Positions 1 through 8,547 of a DNA stretch of 64,000 bases are shown here, piece after piece. The stretch is from Streptococcus oralis subsp. dentisani. GTDB lineage: Bacteria > Bacillota > Bacilli > Lactobacillales > Streptococcaceae. The translations under genes and the position numbers were made by a program. Under the pieces are notes generated by a model that saw nothing but the letters and a program-made list of their open reading frames with translations, was not told the DNA's origin and did no database searches. Where the stretch lies: contig NZ_CP034442.1 in the NCBI RefSeq assembly GCF_007475365.1, forward strand, positions 1,116,001 through 1,180,000. Reading direction: 5' to 3'. Every line of letters starts with the position of its first letter. The first letter of the stretch is position 1.

Positions 1-590
1 TTAGGATTGTTACGAAGTTCTTCACGATTAGTCCCTGCATCAATTACTAAAGGAAGGACCATAGAAGGATCGATTCCAGCAGCACCCGTGTAGACCATCA
101 ATTTCCCAACAGAAATATCGACACCATTTGTTCCCCAGTCACCGATTCCAAGGATTCCTTCTGCATCTGTTACAACAATGAGACGAATCTCGCGATTCCC
201 AGCAGCATTTTTCAAAGTGGCTTCAATATTTTCAGGATGATTGATATCAAGATATCCCGCATATTGTGGATCTACAAAGAGATCACTATAGCCTTCAATG
301 GTATCTGCAATAGTTGGATCGTATACAATTGGATTGAATTCCTCCAAATGTTGAGAAAAGAGGTAATAGAAAAGAGTCCGGTTGGTATTAAAAATTTCCA
401 TTAGGAAAAGACGCTTTTCCAAATCATTGGCTTTTGTTTGCATTTGTGCATAAGTTTGCGCCGCTTGTTCTTCAATCGTTTGAACATACGGTGGCAGTAA
501 ACCAATAAGGCCTAGTTCCTTCCGCTCCTCTAATGTAAAGGCAGTCCCTTTATTTAGGAAAGGATTGTTTAAAATATCATGTGCAATCAT
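1..590 (-). CDS. mleS: Malolactic enzyme, N-terminal part (cut by the window edge)
   Basis: About 196 N-terminal residues are present and the gene runs off the left edge. The protein converts L-malate to L-lactate and CO2 with NAD and Mn as cofactors, in the cytoplasm, giving acid tolerance and energy from malate. The visible sequence has the family's N-terminus ([14 protein letters not shown]), the [14 protein letters not shown] segment, and [14 protein letters not shown], the conserved malic-enzyme region. A strong AGGAGG lies just before the ATG, which fixes the start. A LysR-type gene matching MleR is encoded nearby on the other strand, which favours malolactic enzyme over a plain malic enzyme. 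Both belong to one superfamily, so the missing C-terminus leaves some doubt. Confidence 0.88.
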   Translation of the reverse strand, partial: MIAHDILNNPFLNKGTAFTLEERKELGLIGLLPPYVQTIEEQAAQTYAQMQTKANDLEKRLFLMEIFNTNRTLFYYLFSQHLEEFNPIVYDPTIADTIEGYSDLFVDPQYAGYLDINHPENIEATLKNAAGNREIRLIVVTDAEGILGIGDWGTNGVDISVGKLMVYTGAAGIDPSMVLPLVIDAGTNREELRNNP

Positions 591-948
591 AGTGCAACCT
601 CCTTTTTACTTCTATTATACCACTTAAAACGAATTGTTTGGAAAACTTTGTTGTTTGAAAAATACAATTGTGTACGCATATGTTATAATGAGTCTACGAG
701 AACGATTTCTAATAAGCTCTTTTATACTTAAAATACCATTATTAATGACACTTTAAGTTGTTATATTTTATAAAGTTCTGAACTTATAAAACTCTCAATG
801 ATCACTCTTTACTAAAAGCTTCGAGTAAAAGAAACTAATCTTACAAATTGGCAATCCGAATTAAAATAAATATCATATAAGTTTGTTATACAATACTTTG
901 TATTTTTTAAGATGTTTTTTTGTCATACAAAACTTGTATTCTATTTAT
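591..948. promoter_or_regulatory. Divergent intergenic region with three ATACAA/TTGTAT palindromes
   Basis: This 358-bp gap separates mleS from the XRE gene. It holds ATACAA-TACT-TTGTAT at 888-903 and ATACAA-AAC-TTGTAT at 925-939, both with perfect 6-bp arms, and a half-matching ATACAATTGTGT at 662-673. The two good copies lie directly before the XRE start, as expected of an autoregulatory operator for a small helix-turn-helix protein. A TATAAT at 684-689 on the + strand lacks a convincing -35. The regulatory role is inferred from position and symmetry only. Confidence 0.45.
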
Positions 949-1299
949 ATGACGAATAAAAACTATTTACAACAATATATTTCCCAAAAAGTGAAATATT
1001 TTCGAACACAGAAAAAAATGAGCCAGGAAGAACTTTCGGAACAAGCAGGACTTGGGCTTAAGTATATCAATCAACTTGAAAACCAAAATGTGAATCTGAC
1101 CATTCACAGTCTTGAAAAAGTGATTGTCGCCCTAGAGATGACCCCAGAGGAATTTTTCAATTTTGATAGCCTTGAATCAACCTCTGATAAGACCGACAAT
1201 CTTTCACTCAAAAGAATCAACATGAAGATTAAACAGCTCCCTATTGATAAACGAGAAAAGATGTTGGTCATTTTTGAAAGTATCTTAGATAACCTTTGA
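949..1299 (+). CDS. XRE-family helix-turn-helix regulator (116 aa)
   Basis: A small cytoplasmic DNA-binding protein. A classical Cro/C1-type helix-turn-helix spans about residues 10-68 (VKYFRTQKKMSQEELSEQAG, then LGLKYINQLEN). The C-terminal 45 residues are helical and of unknown function. The ATG at 949 is chosen over an upstream TTG at 883 because the HTH fold begins normally from it and the extra residues look like translated operator DNA. No Shine-Dalgarno is visible, so the transcript may be leaderless. The gene lies between mleS and mleR, and the palindromes upstream suggest autoregulation. It could also affect mleS, but nothing in the sequence proves this. Confidence 0.75.
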   Translation: MTNKNYLQQYISQKVKYFRTQKKMSQEELSEQAGLGLKYINQLENQNVNLTIHSLEKVIVALEMTPEEFFNFDSLESTSDKTDNLSLKRINMKIKQLPIDKREKMLVIFESILDNL

Positions 1300-1426
1300 T
1301 ATCCCTGACTCACTTACATTTTAACCGGTGAATACTCGTATAGTCAAATTGTAGGATACGGATAAAAAGTATTTATCTGATGATTTCCACTTATTTTCCT
1401 TCTCCAGCTAATGAAAGTGAGCCTAT

Positions 1427-2305
1427 ATGAATTTAAAAGATCTACAATATTTTTATGACCTCTGCCAACTTCAATCCTATACGGAAGTAGCAAAACAACA
1501 TAAAGTCAGCCAACCATCTATTTCTTATGCCATCAAGCGCTTAGAGGAATCTTTTAATTGCAAATTGATTCACCATGATCCCTCACATCGATCCTTCAAA
1601 TTAACTACTCAAGGACAAATCCTTCTGAAGCATACAGAAAAGATCTTACCTGAGATCATTTCTACTCGCAAAGAAATCAATCGTTCCTTGGCACAATACT
1701 CTACTGTAGGATTCCCTCCTATTATCATTCAGTATCTCTTTGCTGCCTTAAACGGAAAAGATAAATTCGACTTTTTAAAAAAGGTACGTCCTATTCGTGG
1801 TGGATCCGTAGAATTATTAAATCTTCTCCTTAAGGGAGAACTAGATGCGAGCTTACTCGGATTGATTGAACCACTCAATCATCCTTCAATAGAGACACAT
1901 GAACTCTTTCATAAAGAACTGTATGTCGTTTTATCTAAGAACCATCCTCTTGCTACTGCTCCTTCCCTCACTTTTGAAGAATTAGTAGATCAATCCTTTA
2001 TCCTCTTAGACGAACACTTTGTTCATCTAAAAGCTTTTGAACTACTTAATCAAAAGCATCAAAACAAGGCAGAAATATTCTTTAAGACTGATGACATTGT
2101 CATTCTTAAAGAACTTTTAAAGAAAGGGATTGGCGTTAGTTTACTGGCTGATATCGCACTTTCTGATGAAGATGATGATTTAATAAAAATCCCTCTAATA
2201 CCGGAGGACCAGATAACATTTACAGTTTATTACGCTTATCTCAAATCAGCTACACCGTCATCAGAAGTAGAGGACTTATTTAATCTCATTAAATCATATG
2301 AATAG
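1427..2305 (+). CDS. mleR: LysR-type regulator of malolactic fermentation
   Basis: A LysR-family regulator of 292 residues, the usual length. The N-terminal winged HTH is at about residues 1-60 (MNLKDLQYFYDLCQLQSYTE, then QPSISYAIKRLE) and the effector-binding domain at about 90-290. In lactic acid bacteria MleR activates the malolactic genes in response to malate. Placement opposite mleS, with one small regulator between, supports that assignment. The ribosome binding site (AAAGTGAG) is modest. A clear intrinsic terminator follows the stop. Other LysR proteins look alike, so the symbol depends on context as much as on sequence. Confidence 0.8.
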   Translation: MNLKDLQYFYDLCQLQSYTEVAKQHKVSQPSISYAIKRLEESFNCKLIHHDPSHRSFKLTTQGQILLKHTEKILPEIISTRKEINRSLAQYSTVGFPPIIIQYLFAALNGKDKFDFLKKVRPIRGGSVELLNLLLKGELDASLLGLIEPLNHPSIETHELFHKELYVVLSKNHPLATAPSLTFEELVDQSFILLDEHFVHLKAFELLNQKHQNKAEIFFKTDDIVILKELLKKGIGVSLLADIALSDEDDDLIKIPLIPEDQITFTVYYAYLKSATPSSEVEDLFNLIKSYE

Positions 2306-2348
2306 AAAAAACTCTAACTATCAACTACCTGATAGCTAGAGTTTTTTA
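2306..2348 (+). terminator. Intrinsic terminator after mleR
   Basis: AAACTCTAACTATCA pairs with TGATAGCTAGAGTTT around an ACTACC loop, followed by a T run. It begins directly after the mleR stop. Confidence 0.85.
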
Positions 2349-2457
2349 CATTATAGGTATTAGACTAAAGTACGAAGAAATAGGATATGATCGCCGAATT
2401 TTTCATTTACCTGATACCATTCAACGAGATTCCCAATTATAAATCTACAAAATGTCG

Positions 2458-2559
2458 ATAAAAAAGAACACCCCGAAAGGTGCTCTTTGTAAGTATAGTA
2501 ATTCTCTCGAATTAACGTTTACTAAATTGTGATGCTTTACGAGCTTTCTTAAGACCTGG
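2458..2559 (-). repeat. Distal attachment-site copy: duplicated rpsI 3' end with its terminator (att 1)
   Basis: These 102 bp match 32517-32618 (the real rpsI end) at all but two positions (A/G in the terminator loop, T/C near the stop). Read on the minus strand the copy encodes [15 protein letters not shown] and a stop, the exact end of ribosomal protein S9, then a terminator hairpin (GAACACC / GGTGCTCTTT). No rest of rpsI is attached. The 35-bp core at 2525-2559 is also found at 10771-10805. This is the pattern left when an integrative element recombines into the 3' end of rpsI: here the far junction of the tandem array. Confidence 0.9.
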
Positions 2560-2599
2560 TTTGACATAGTTTTGTTTCAACAAATTCTAAAATAGCTTT

Positions 2600-3132
2600 T
2601 TATCAATATCTTATAGTTGCGACTATCTTTTTAATTTCAAAAAATTTGTATAAGTTTTTATTGAATGAGGGAAATATCAAGGAAAAAAACTTAGCTATTA
2701 CTACTCCCGAATAGAGTTTCTCACTAAGTAATTTATAACGGTGGCATAAATTTGTTTTTCTTGTAAAAATCTAAGAGGTCAGCATTATCTATTCAAATCA
2801 TATTGTCAATCTGATTTAAATTAATTATTTTAGGTGCAGATACTGCTTTTATAATTGCATAATCCTTTATATTCAAGGAAGAATCATAAAAACATCAGTT
2901 GATAATCAAGTCTAAAATTCATAACTTTAATCAAAGTTAACAAGTTTATAAAAATTCTCCTACAATTTGCACTAAATTAAAAGACTAATTCAATTGACAT
3001 CCTGAAACTTTGCTTAAGTTCCCACACAATATTATTGAAGGAATATTTTGATCCTGATAAAGAAGCTGTACATAGTTGATTTTATTAGTAATAAGCCTCA
3101 TGTAAACTAACTATAATTATTTTCTTTAAATA
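2600..3132. other. AT-rich stretch without an intact gene
   Basis: Between the att 1 copy and the HNH gene there is no open frame of convincing length on either strand. The only coding-like signal is the decayed minus-strand fragment listed separately at 2733-2885. No transposase, tRNA or clear terminator is seen. Confidence 0.5.
2733..2885 (-). pseudogene. Decayed gene fragment of unknown family
   Basis: On the minus strand one frame reads through to a stop at 2733 with a natural protein texture (for example DYAIIKAVSAPKIINLNQID and NADLLDFYKKNKFMPPL). It is interrupted by an in-frame TGA where TGG would give Trp, and upstream the frame is lost to further stops. This looks like the C-terminal part of a degraded gene from the element's cargo. 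I do not recognise the family. The call rests only on codon texture. Confidence 0.3.
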
Positions 3133-4071
3133 TTAAGTAACTAGCTCATTTAGCTTACCATCCAAAAATACACATAAATTGTCAAATTCTACTGCATTTT
3201 TTAAGAAAAAATCAGAAATTCTAAATTCCCAGTAAAAGTTAGCAATACGCTCCGCAACTCTATTACACTCTTTAGCTTCCTTCTTTATTTCTTCTAAATA
3301 AGCAGTTAACTTCCGTCTATCTACTGCCTGAGCTCCATTATTTGTCAACTTCACCACCAACCTAATTGAGATATTTAAAAATGTTTTATGAGCTTCTTTA
3401 GAATAGGTATTTCCCAATTGATAATTTTTCCAAAACCTATATAATCTATTTTGAAGAACAGAATCACTATAGCGATTACTAGCGAATTTTACTTCAGGTC
3501 TATAGATTAATAATTCTTGATTAGCATTTCGATCAGTAACAAAATTAATTTCTATATTTCTAGTAATATCATAAGATTCAAAATACAAGTTGATTTCAGT
3601 ATCGGTATTGTTCATTCCCATTCTTGAATGTAGCCACGTATTACAGTCACGGCATGCCAATATCATATTTGCTGGTAAAATTATAAATTCTGCAGCCTCA
3701 CTTTGTGGAAGTATATGTTCTGTCGTGATAAAGCTAGGAAATTGCCTTTCACAAAAAGGACAAATCGCTTCAGTATCAGTCATTTTAGTCAAACAGGTAG
3801 GTAAAAATTCTTTAAAATCAGATGAAAATTTCGTGTGAAATGCTTTTAATTCTTCTTTAGATAATTCCAAAAAGTTCTCACTTTTACCAAGCAGATACAG
3901 TTTTCTTTTTTTAGCTAGACTCAAATATTTTTTTTGCCGATATTTCATATACAATTTATATCTGCCATCTGTTATAAATTTATTTGATACATTAGTCGGA
4001 TCCTTTGAAGATATCCTATTAATAACGTGCATCATTTTACCAAAGTATACAAATCCATTAACCTTCTTCAT
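3133..4071 (-). CDS. HNH endonuclease, PtuB-like partner of a Septu-type system
   Basis: A 312-residue protein with an HNH nuclease module in the middle. It has a CPFC zinc pair at 104-107, the EH dyad at 118-119, an Asn in LPANMILA near 135, and a second CxxCN at 140-144. HNH enzymes cut nucleic acid with a beta-beta-alpha metal fold. The gene starts inside the 3' end of the upstream ATPase gene (14-bp overlap) and has no clear Shine-Dalgarno of its own, so translation is probably coupled. An ATPase followed by an HNH protein is the layout of the Septu (PtuA-PtuB) anti-phage system. The flanking N- and C-terminal regions are unassigned. Other ATPase/HNH defence pairs exist, so the subtype is uncertain. 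Confidence 0.78.
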   Translation of the reverse strand: MKKVNGFVYFGKMMHVINRISSKDPTNVSNKFITDGRYKLYMKYRQKKYLSLAKKRKLYLLGKSENFLELSKEELKAFHTKFSSDFKEFLPTCLTKMTDTEAICPFCERQFPSFITTEHILPQSEAAEFIILPANMILACRDCNTWLHSRMGMNNTDTEINLYFESYDITRNIEINFVTDRNANQELLIYRPEVKFASNRYSDSVLQNRLYRFWKNYQLGNTYSKEAHKTFLNISIRLVVKLTNNGAQAVDRRKLTAYLEEIKKEAKECNRVAERIANFYWEFRISDFFLKNAVEFDNLCVFLDGKLNELVT

Positions 4072-5674
4072 TTCTATATAACCAATCTATATATGCATTA
4101 TTACCTAATTGTTCAATTTCATTATCAGTCAAAGTATTGTAAGATGAGATAATTGAATATCCATTTCTAGATTCCTCTAGCCCATAAACTTTATTATACA
4201 GTGTAAGCAAATCTTCCCCAAAAGTTTTATCTGGAAAAATACTTAACTTACCATCTTTTAAATTAAATACACATTCATTTGGTAACTCTTGAATTACAAT
4301 AGGTGAATGCGTTGTAAGCACACATATACTGTTTTTTTCTTTAGCAATTCTATTAATTGACTGAATATATTGCTTTATCATTGGAGGATGCAAAAATGTT
4401 TCTGGTTCATCTATTAAAATAACAGATTTCTCTATAGAAAACATGATCAACCCAAGCAAAGAGATTGATAATATTTTTTGTCCTGAACTAAAATTCTTTA
4501 TACAATATAGATCATCTCTAGTAATTTCTCCTTTTTTAATAATTGCAGTTATTACATCAGCAAAATTATCATTAGGAAATAAACCTGAAAGTATTGTGAA
4601 TAGTAATTTTCTTTCTTCAGTTTTAATTGGATTAAAAAATTCAAAAATAGTATTTTGTAATTCTAATAATAGAATATTGTCATTATTAATTGAACGAAAA
4701 TTCACTGTTTCATCTGGTTTTAATCCATAGTAATAGTTCATTAATTCATTCTTTTTTTCTATATCCTTTTTTAAATCAAGTATTTCTTCTTTTTTATTTT
4801 TAGAATATGTAGCTCTAATTTCCTCAGTATAGAGTTCTTTAATTATATATTTTTTTTCACAGTACATCTTAGGTAATAATGAATCAATCATTATACTAGC
4901 TGTTTTTAATGTTATTTCCGGAATACCTAAAAATTCTAATTTTTCTTTTGTTTCGTATATACTGTTGCTTCGAAAGTCGAAAGGACTAAACGAAACATAC
5001 AGCAAGTGATTAACAGCTGTTGAAAAATAATAATTTTCTTTTGGACCAGTTAAGAAATTAGCAACTAAATTATCTAAGAATCTAGTCTTACCGCAACCAT
5101 TTTTCCCTATAATAGCGTATGTATTACTTGGTAAATGTTGAAATTTTTCTGAAGTCAATATAAATGATGAAACATATTCTTTAAAGTGCCTTATTTCCAT
5201 TGATATATGTCTATTTATATCTCCATAATCTGATTGCCGAGCTAAGTCATTTAAGATAGTATCAATCTCATTTCTATTAATACCTCGCATAAAAGACTTA
5301 ACTAGATTCCTAGGTATTGTTTTTTCCATCCTATGAAATAACTTAGGACTAAAGGCTAAATCATTTACTAACTTTAACCATTCACATTTTACTTCGTACG
5401 TTAATTCATTTGTTAAAAATTCATAATACTCTTTATTCCCTACAGAAAATTCTATTAATTTTATAGATTCATTAAATAGCATCTGATTTTTTTTTAACAA
5501 CCTAATATTATTTCCATAAATATCAATATATTTTATTGGGAAACGATACTCAAGATTCTGGTCACGATAGTTAAGATACAACATACAATTATTTCCATAA
5601 TCAAACCAACCAGCATCCTCAATAGAAATTTTATCCAAAAAATCTATTAAGGATGATTTTTTTTTATTCTCCAT
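4058..5674 (-). CDS. Septu-like ATPase (PtuA-type, ABC/SMC-like)
   Basis: A 538-residue ATPase of the OLD/ABC-like class. Walker A GKNGCGKT is at about 190-197, an ABC-type signature FSSGQKILS near 395-403, Walker B VILIDEPE near 418-425, and the H-loop TTHS near 454-457. A helical region separates the two halves of the nucleotide-binding domain, and the N-terminal 160 residues match nothing I recognise. The ATG at 5674 is preferred over one five codons upstream because GGAGG sits eight bases before it. In Septu systems the ATPase senses infection and controls the HNH nuclease encoded next. The tight overlap with the HNH gene supports a two-gene complex. It is cytoplasmic, with no membrane segment. 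Confidence 0.8.
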   Translation of the reverse strand: MENKKKSSLIDFLDKISIEDAGWFDYGNNCMLYLNYRDQNLEYRFPIKYIDIYGNNIRLLKKNQMLFNESIKLIEFSVGNKEYYEFLTNELTYEVKCEWLKLVNDLAFSPKLFHRMEKTIPRNLVKSFMRGINRNEIDTILNDLARQSDYGDINRHISMEIRHFKEYVSSFILTSEKFQHLPSNTYAIIGKNGCGKTRFLDNLVANFLTGPKENYYFSTAVNHLLYVSFSPFDFRSNSIYETKEKLEFLGIPEITLKTASIMIDSLLPKMYCEKKYIIKELYTEEIRATYSKNKKEEILDLKKDIEKKNELMNYYYGLKPDETVNFRSINNDNILLLELQNTIFEFFNPIKTEERKLLFTILSGLFPNDNFADVITAIIKKGEITRDDLYCIKNFSSGQKILSISLLGLIMFSIEKSVILIDEPETFLHPPMIKQYIQSINRIAKEKNSICVLTTHSPIVIQELPNECVFNLKDGKLSIFPDKTFGEDLLTLYNKVYGLEESRNGYSIISSYNTLTDNEIEQLGNNAYIDWLYRNEEG

Positions 5675-5689
5675 CCAACTTACCTCCAT

Positions 5690-6373
5690 ATAGTTTTTTT
5701 AAATACATTCATACCTTCAACAAAACATAGAAATTATCATTCTATTTAACTTTAGATTCTATTAAAATAATAATCAAATTGTTTCTTGTTGTTAATTTCA
5801 AATTGTAAACAAGCAATTGATAAATATTATTTTCATATAATTCACAATAGCTTCTTATCAGTATTGAAGGAGATTGCTACTTACTTTTAATTTCCAAAAA
5901 TATGAATTAGGATATTAGAAACATATCAATAATAATCGCTCAAAATAAACTCATAAAGATTAGTATTTAAAAACACCCTCTTATATTATATCAAAATATA
6001 TTCTAATATAAACCTATCAGCGAGTAGAAAACTTAATAACATTTTACAATTCTACTATAACGGATTTATTCCTTTTGGTGTTTACACAACTTATTTTACA
6101 CTGACTCATAAAATAATGACATCAAAATCATATCATCATTTTTTAGCTATTTCCATTAATTTTACGTAAACGGTAATTTAAGTTCCAATTCAAGAAAAAT
6201 ATAACAAAAAATACGCAAATCAATTAAAATTTACGCTTCTTATTTTTGATAAATACTTTTAACTAAATCTCCGAAAAATAAGTATTTTCTCGAAAGATAT
6301 TTAATAGTGACTGACAGCATCTATATTATACTTGTGATATTTATTTGGTATAATGTTGAAAGGAGGAAGTGAG
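5690..6373. other. AT-rich intergenic region, promoter only
   Basis: No gene or RNA family is recognisable in these roughly 680 bases. At the right end an extended -10 (TGGTATAAT, 6346-6354) precedes the lipoprotein gene. The left end should contain the promoter of the minus-strand Septu-like operon, but no good -35/-10 pair stands out. Confidence 0.45.
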
Positions 6374-6736
6374 ATGAAAAAATTATTCGTATTAATATTG
6401 GTATCTATGTCTACATTTTTGCTAATGGCCTGCTCTAAGCAATCAGATAACTCCTTAGATGGAGAATATTACTGGATAAATGAAAATAGAAATGAAGTAG
6501 CTTTTGTTATATCTGGGGATACGGGAATCATTAAACATGGAGAGGCTGAAGGATTTACTATAGATAAAGAAAAATCAACCATTCAATTATTGGGAGAAAA
6601 TATCATTAAACTTACAAAAAGTTATACTTTTAAAGATGATGTATTTACTGTAGATATCTCAGGTATGAAACACGACTACTATAAAAAAGATAGCAAGGTC
6701 TATCAAGAAGCTTTAAAAAAGTATGGCTATCAATAA
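6374..6736 (+). CDS. Small lipoprotein of unknown function (120 aa)
   Basis: The start at 6374 is set by AAAGGAGG about nine bases upstream. An earlier in-frame ATG at 6353 overlaps the -10 box and is rejected. The protein has a lysine-containing N-terminus, a hydrophobic stretch and a lipobox LLMAC, so it should be lipid-anchored outside the membrane. The remaining 100 residues (SLDGEYYWINENRNEVAFVI and onward) resemble the small beta-rich lipoproteins common on streptococcal mobile elements, but no function can be given. It is the only plus-strand gene in the middle of this element and stands alone between two minus-strand operons. A strong terminator follows. Confidence 0.75.
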   Translation: MKKLFVLILVSMSTFLLMACSKQSDNSLDGEYYWINENRNEVAFVISGDTGIIKHGEAEGFTIDKEKSTIQLLGENIIKLTKSYTFKDDVFTVDISGMKHDYYKKDSKVYQEALKKYGYQ

Positions 6737-6773
6737 TATACTCGAAAATTAGAGAAAGCCATGCTTAATTCAT

Positions 6774-6803
6774 AAGAACACTACATTCGAGTGTTCTTTT
6801 TTG
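6774..6803 (+). terminator. Intrinsic terminator after the lipoprotein gene
   Basis: AAGAACACT and AGTGTTCTT form perfect arms around a 7-base loop and are followed by Ts. Confidence 0.85.
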
Positions 6804-7074
6804 TATCCGTAAAATATTTTAAAATACTTGTTTATAATCTGTATATACCGTTCAGAGTTATTTTTAATCATTTGAGAATTATTAGAGTAATCATATAATT
6901 TCTTTTGATATGATATAACCATGAAAAATATAAAAGAAAATAACATCCAAAAAGCATTATGGCATATCAAACGCCATTGTTAACAAATAGAAAACAACCA
7001 CTCTAACAGCGATATAACAGCTGAACTATTCCATTTAAAAGCAAGTATTGAAATTTTAATTCGAATTTTCAATG
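6804..7074. other. Intergenic stretch with one AT-rich inverted repeat
   Basis: No gene is supported. An inverted repeat, ATTGAAATT / AATTTTCAAT, lies at about 7048-7074, next to the terminator of the minus-strand operon. A 66-codon minus-strand frame here is not believed: it overlaps the lipoprotein terminator and shows no start signal. Confidence 0.4.
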
Positions 7075-7106
7075 ATGAAAAACCCTACCCAAACTTGGAT
7101 AGGGTG
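7075..7106 (-). terminator. Intrinsic terminator of the HEPN / GIY-YIG-like operon
   Basis: CCCTA-CCAA / TTGG-TAGGG arms are followed on the minus strand by TTTTT. It lies about 130 bases beyond the stop of the HEPN-domain gene. Confidence 0.7.
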
Positions 7107-7235
7107 GATATATTTTAACAAAATGCTAAAATATTAACTAAAAATCTAAGAATACTTATTTGAGATATATTGGAATTAAAATAATGTGAGTAATTCAACT
7201 TCAATTAAAATAAAATCTCAAATATTCAAAATTAT

Positions 7236-8489
7236 CTAGAACAAATCATCTGCAGTCTTAGCTTCTTGCAATTTTGAAAAAGTTGTATATCTACTTCTTT
7301 GAAATGCAGTCTTATCTTTTCCAAGATCTATTGGTCTACTAAGTTGTTTTGCTTCTCCATCAAAGTAAATAATTTTCTTTTTTGAATTATAGGGCGATGT
7401 ATCTACATTATCAACAACCGCATAGTGGGTTATTTTCATTTTTGGATATGTAACGTATGCTGCAATGTACTTAATGTATTCTTTCCGACCTTCCCAGATT
7501 GCTACGTCATACCATCGATTTTCACCTAAAAACACTTCTTTAAAGCCTTCTTCATTAGCTGGTACAATAATAGTATCTTGAGATTTATAAAGTTCCTCAG
7601 GTGTAAAAATAGCCGAAACTTCATTCTTCAAATCTGAATCTTTACTCATACATCCAATTATAACTTCTGTAAGCTTATTAAGATATTCCAAAATAGTGTT
7701 GCAATTTTTAGCAAACATCTCATAATCTTCTTTTCTAAATTCATTACAATGCGCTATCTTATTTCGTTGTGTATAAATTTGTTTTAATAATTTTTGGAAT
7801 TTTGCATCATCAATAGAAATATTTGTAGCATTATTTTTAATAAATCGGTCCCAATTAGTTTTCGGAATTTTGTTTGGTATCTCGCTTACTAAGCTTATTT
7901 TTTTTTCTTCATCATTCTCATTTAAAATTTCATCAATAATATCAGCATAACTAGTGTCACTGTAGTCTGTAAATAAAAACTCACGAAGTTGATCAAAATT
8001 TCTACTGTAGAGAACTTTGTTATCTGATTTATCTTTATCACTTGAAATATTCAATATTTCTCTAACTTCATCGAGCCAGTTAGGGTTGCTAAATGTCATC
8101 AATTCAGTTATAAAAGCTCGTAAAGCAGTCTCTACCTCATGTAATATAGAATATGCTTTTGAACTATATACTCTTGAAACACCATCATCTAAAAGTACAA
8201 CCCTATCATTTCTAAACTTATAAAAAATACGATTTATCTCACTGTTAATTTTTTCAGCAGTCAGTAATTCCTTACACTTAATTTCCATTGTAAAATAAGA
8301 ATTAGCACTAGACATCCCATTATTTATTGTTTTTATCTTACATGCAGCTTCAAATTCATTAAATTTGAGAATCTTTTTGTTCAGATCTATTTTAATACTT
8401 GATCGCGATTGTAATAAATTACTCAGTTTCATTGTACTTTCTAGTTCCGAATCGACAATAAATAGATATTTCATTTGCACATTACACAC
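7236..8489 (-). CDS. HEPN-domain protein with a conserved C-terminal domain; possible RNase of a defence pair
   Basis: The likely start is GTG at 8489, nine bases after AGGAGG. An ATG at 8498 overlaps that site, and an ATG at 8474 is also possible. The 417-residue protein has an N-terminal part with no recognised fold. A central helical HEPN-like region follows at about 110-275: the helix SILHEVETALRAFI and later QRNKIAHCNEF, whose R-x4-H (Arg 242, His 247) is the RNase signature of HEPN nucleases. The C-terminal 110 residues (VPANEEGFKEVFLG, WYDVAIWEG, IKYIAAYVTYPKMKITHYAV, ending AKTADDLF) look like a recurring accessory domain, perhaps PUA/EVE-like. That fold guess is weak. The gene lies 58 bases after a GIY-YIG-like nuclease gene, apparently in one operon with a shared terminator. 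Confidence 0.65.
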   Translation of the reverse strand: MCNVQMKYLFIVDSELESTMKLSNLLQSRSSIKIDLNKKILKFNEFEAACKIKTINNGMSSANSYFTMEIKCKELLTAEKINSEINRIFYKFRNDRVVLLDDGVSRVYSSKAYSILHEVETALRAFITELMTFSNPNWLDEVREILNISSDKDKSDNKVLYSRNFDQLREFLFTDYSDTSYADIIDEILNENDEEKKISLVSEIPNKIPKTNWDRFIKNNATNISIDDAKFQKLLKQIYTQRNKIAHCNEFRKEDYEMFAKNCNTILEYLNKLTEVIIGCMSKDSDLKNEVSAIFTPEELYKSQDTIIVPANEEGFKEVFLGENRWYDVAIWEGRKEYIKYIAAYVTYPKMKITHYAVVDNVDTSPYNSKKKIIYFDGEAKQLSRPIDLGKDKTAFQRSRYTTFSKLQEAKTADDLF

Positions 8490-8547
8490 TACAAACATCC
8501 TCCTAAAATTTTATTCCATTATAAAAATTATAAAGCAGGTTTTAATT

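Noticed and set aside
883..948. N-terminal extension of the XRE regulator from a TTG codon
   Set aside because: These codons translate the two palindromes. The HTH domain fits a start at 949.
3133..5674. Retron-type system (PtuAB effectors with a reverse transcriptase)
   Set aside because: No reverse transcriptase or msr/msd-like RNA is seen near the ATPase/HNH pair.
6770..6970. 66-codon minus-strand open frame
   Set aside because: It overlaps the lipoprotein terminator, has no start signal and shows no family texture.
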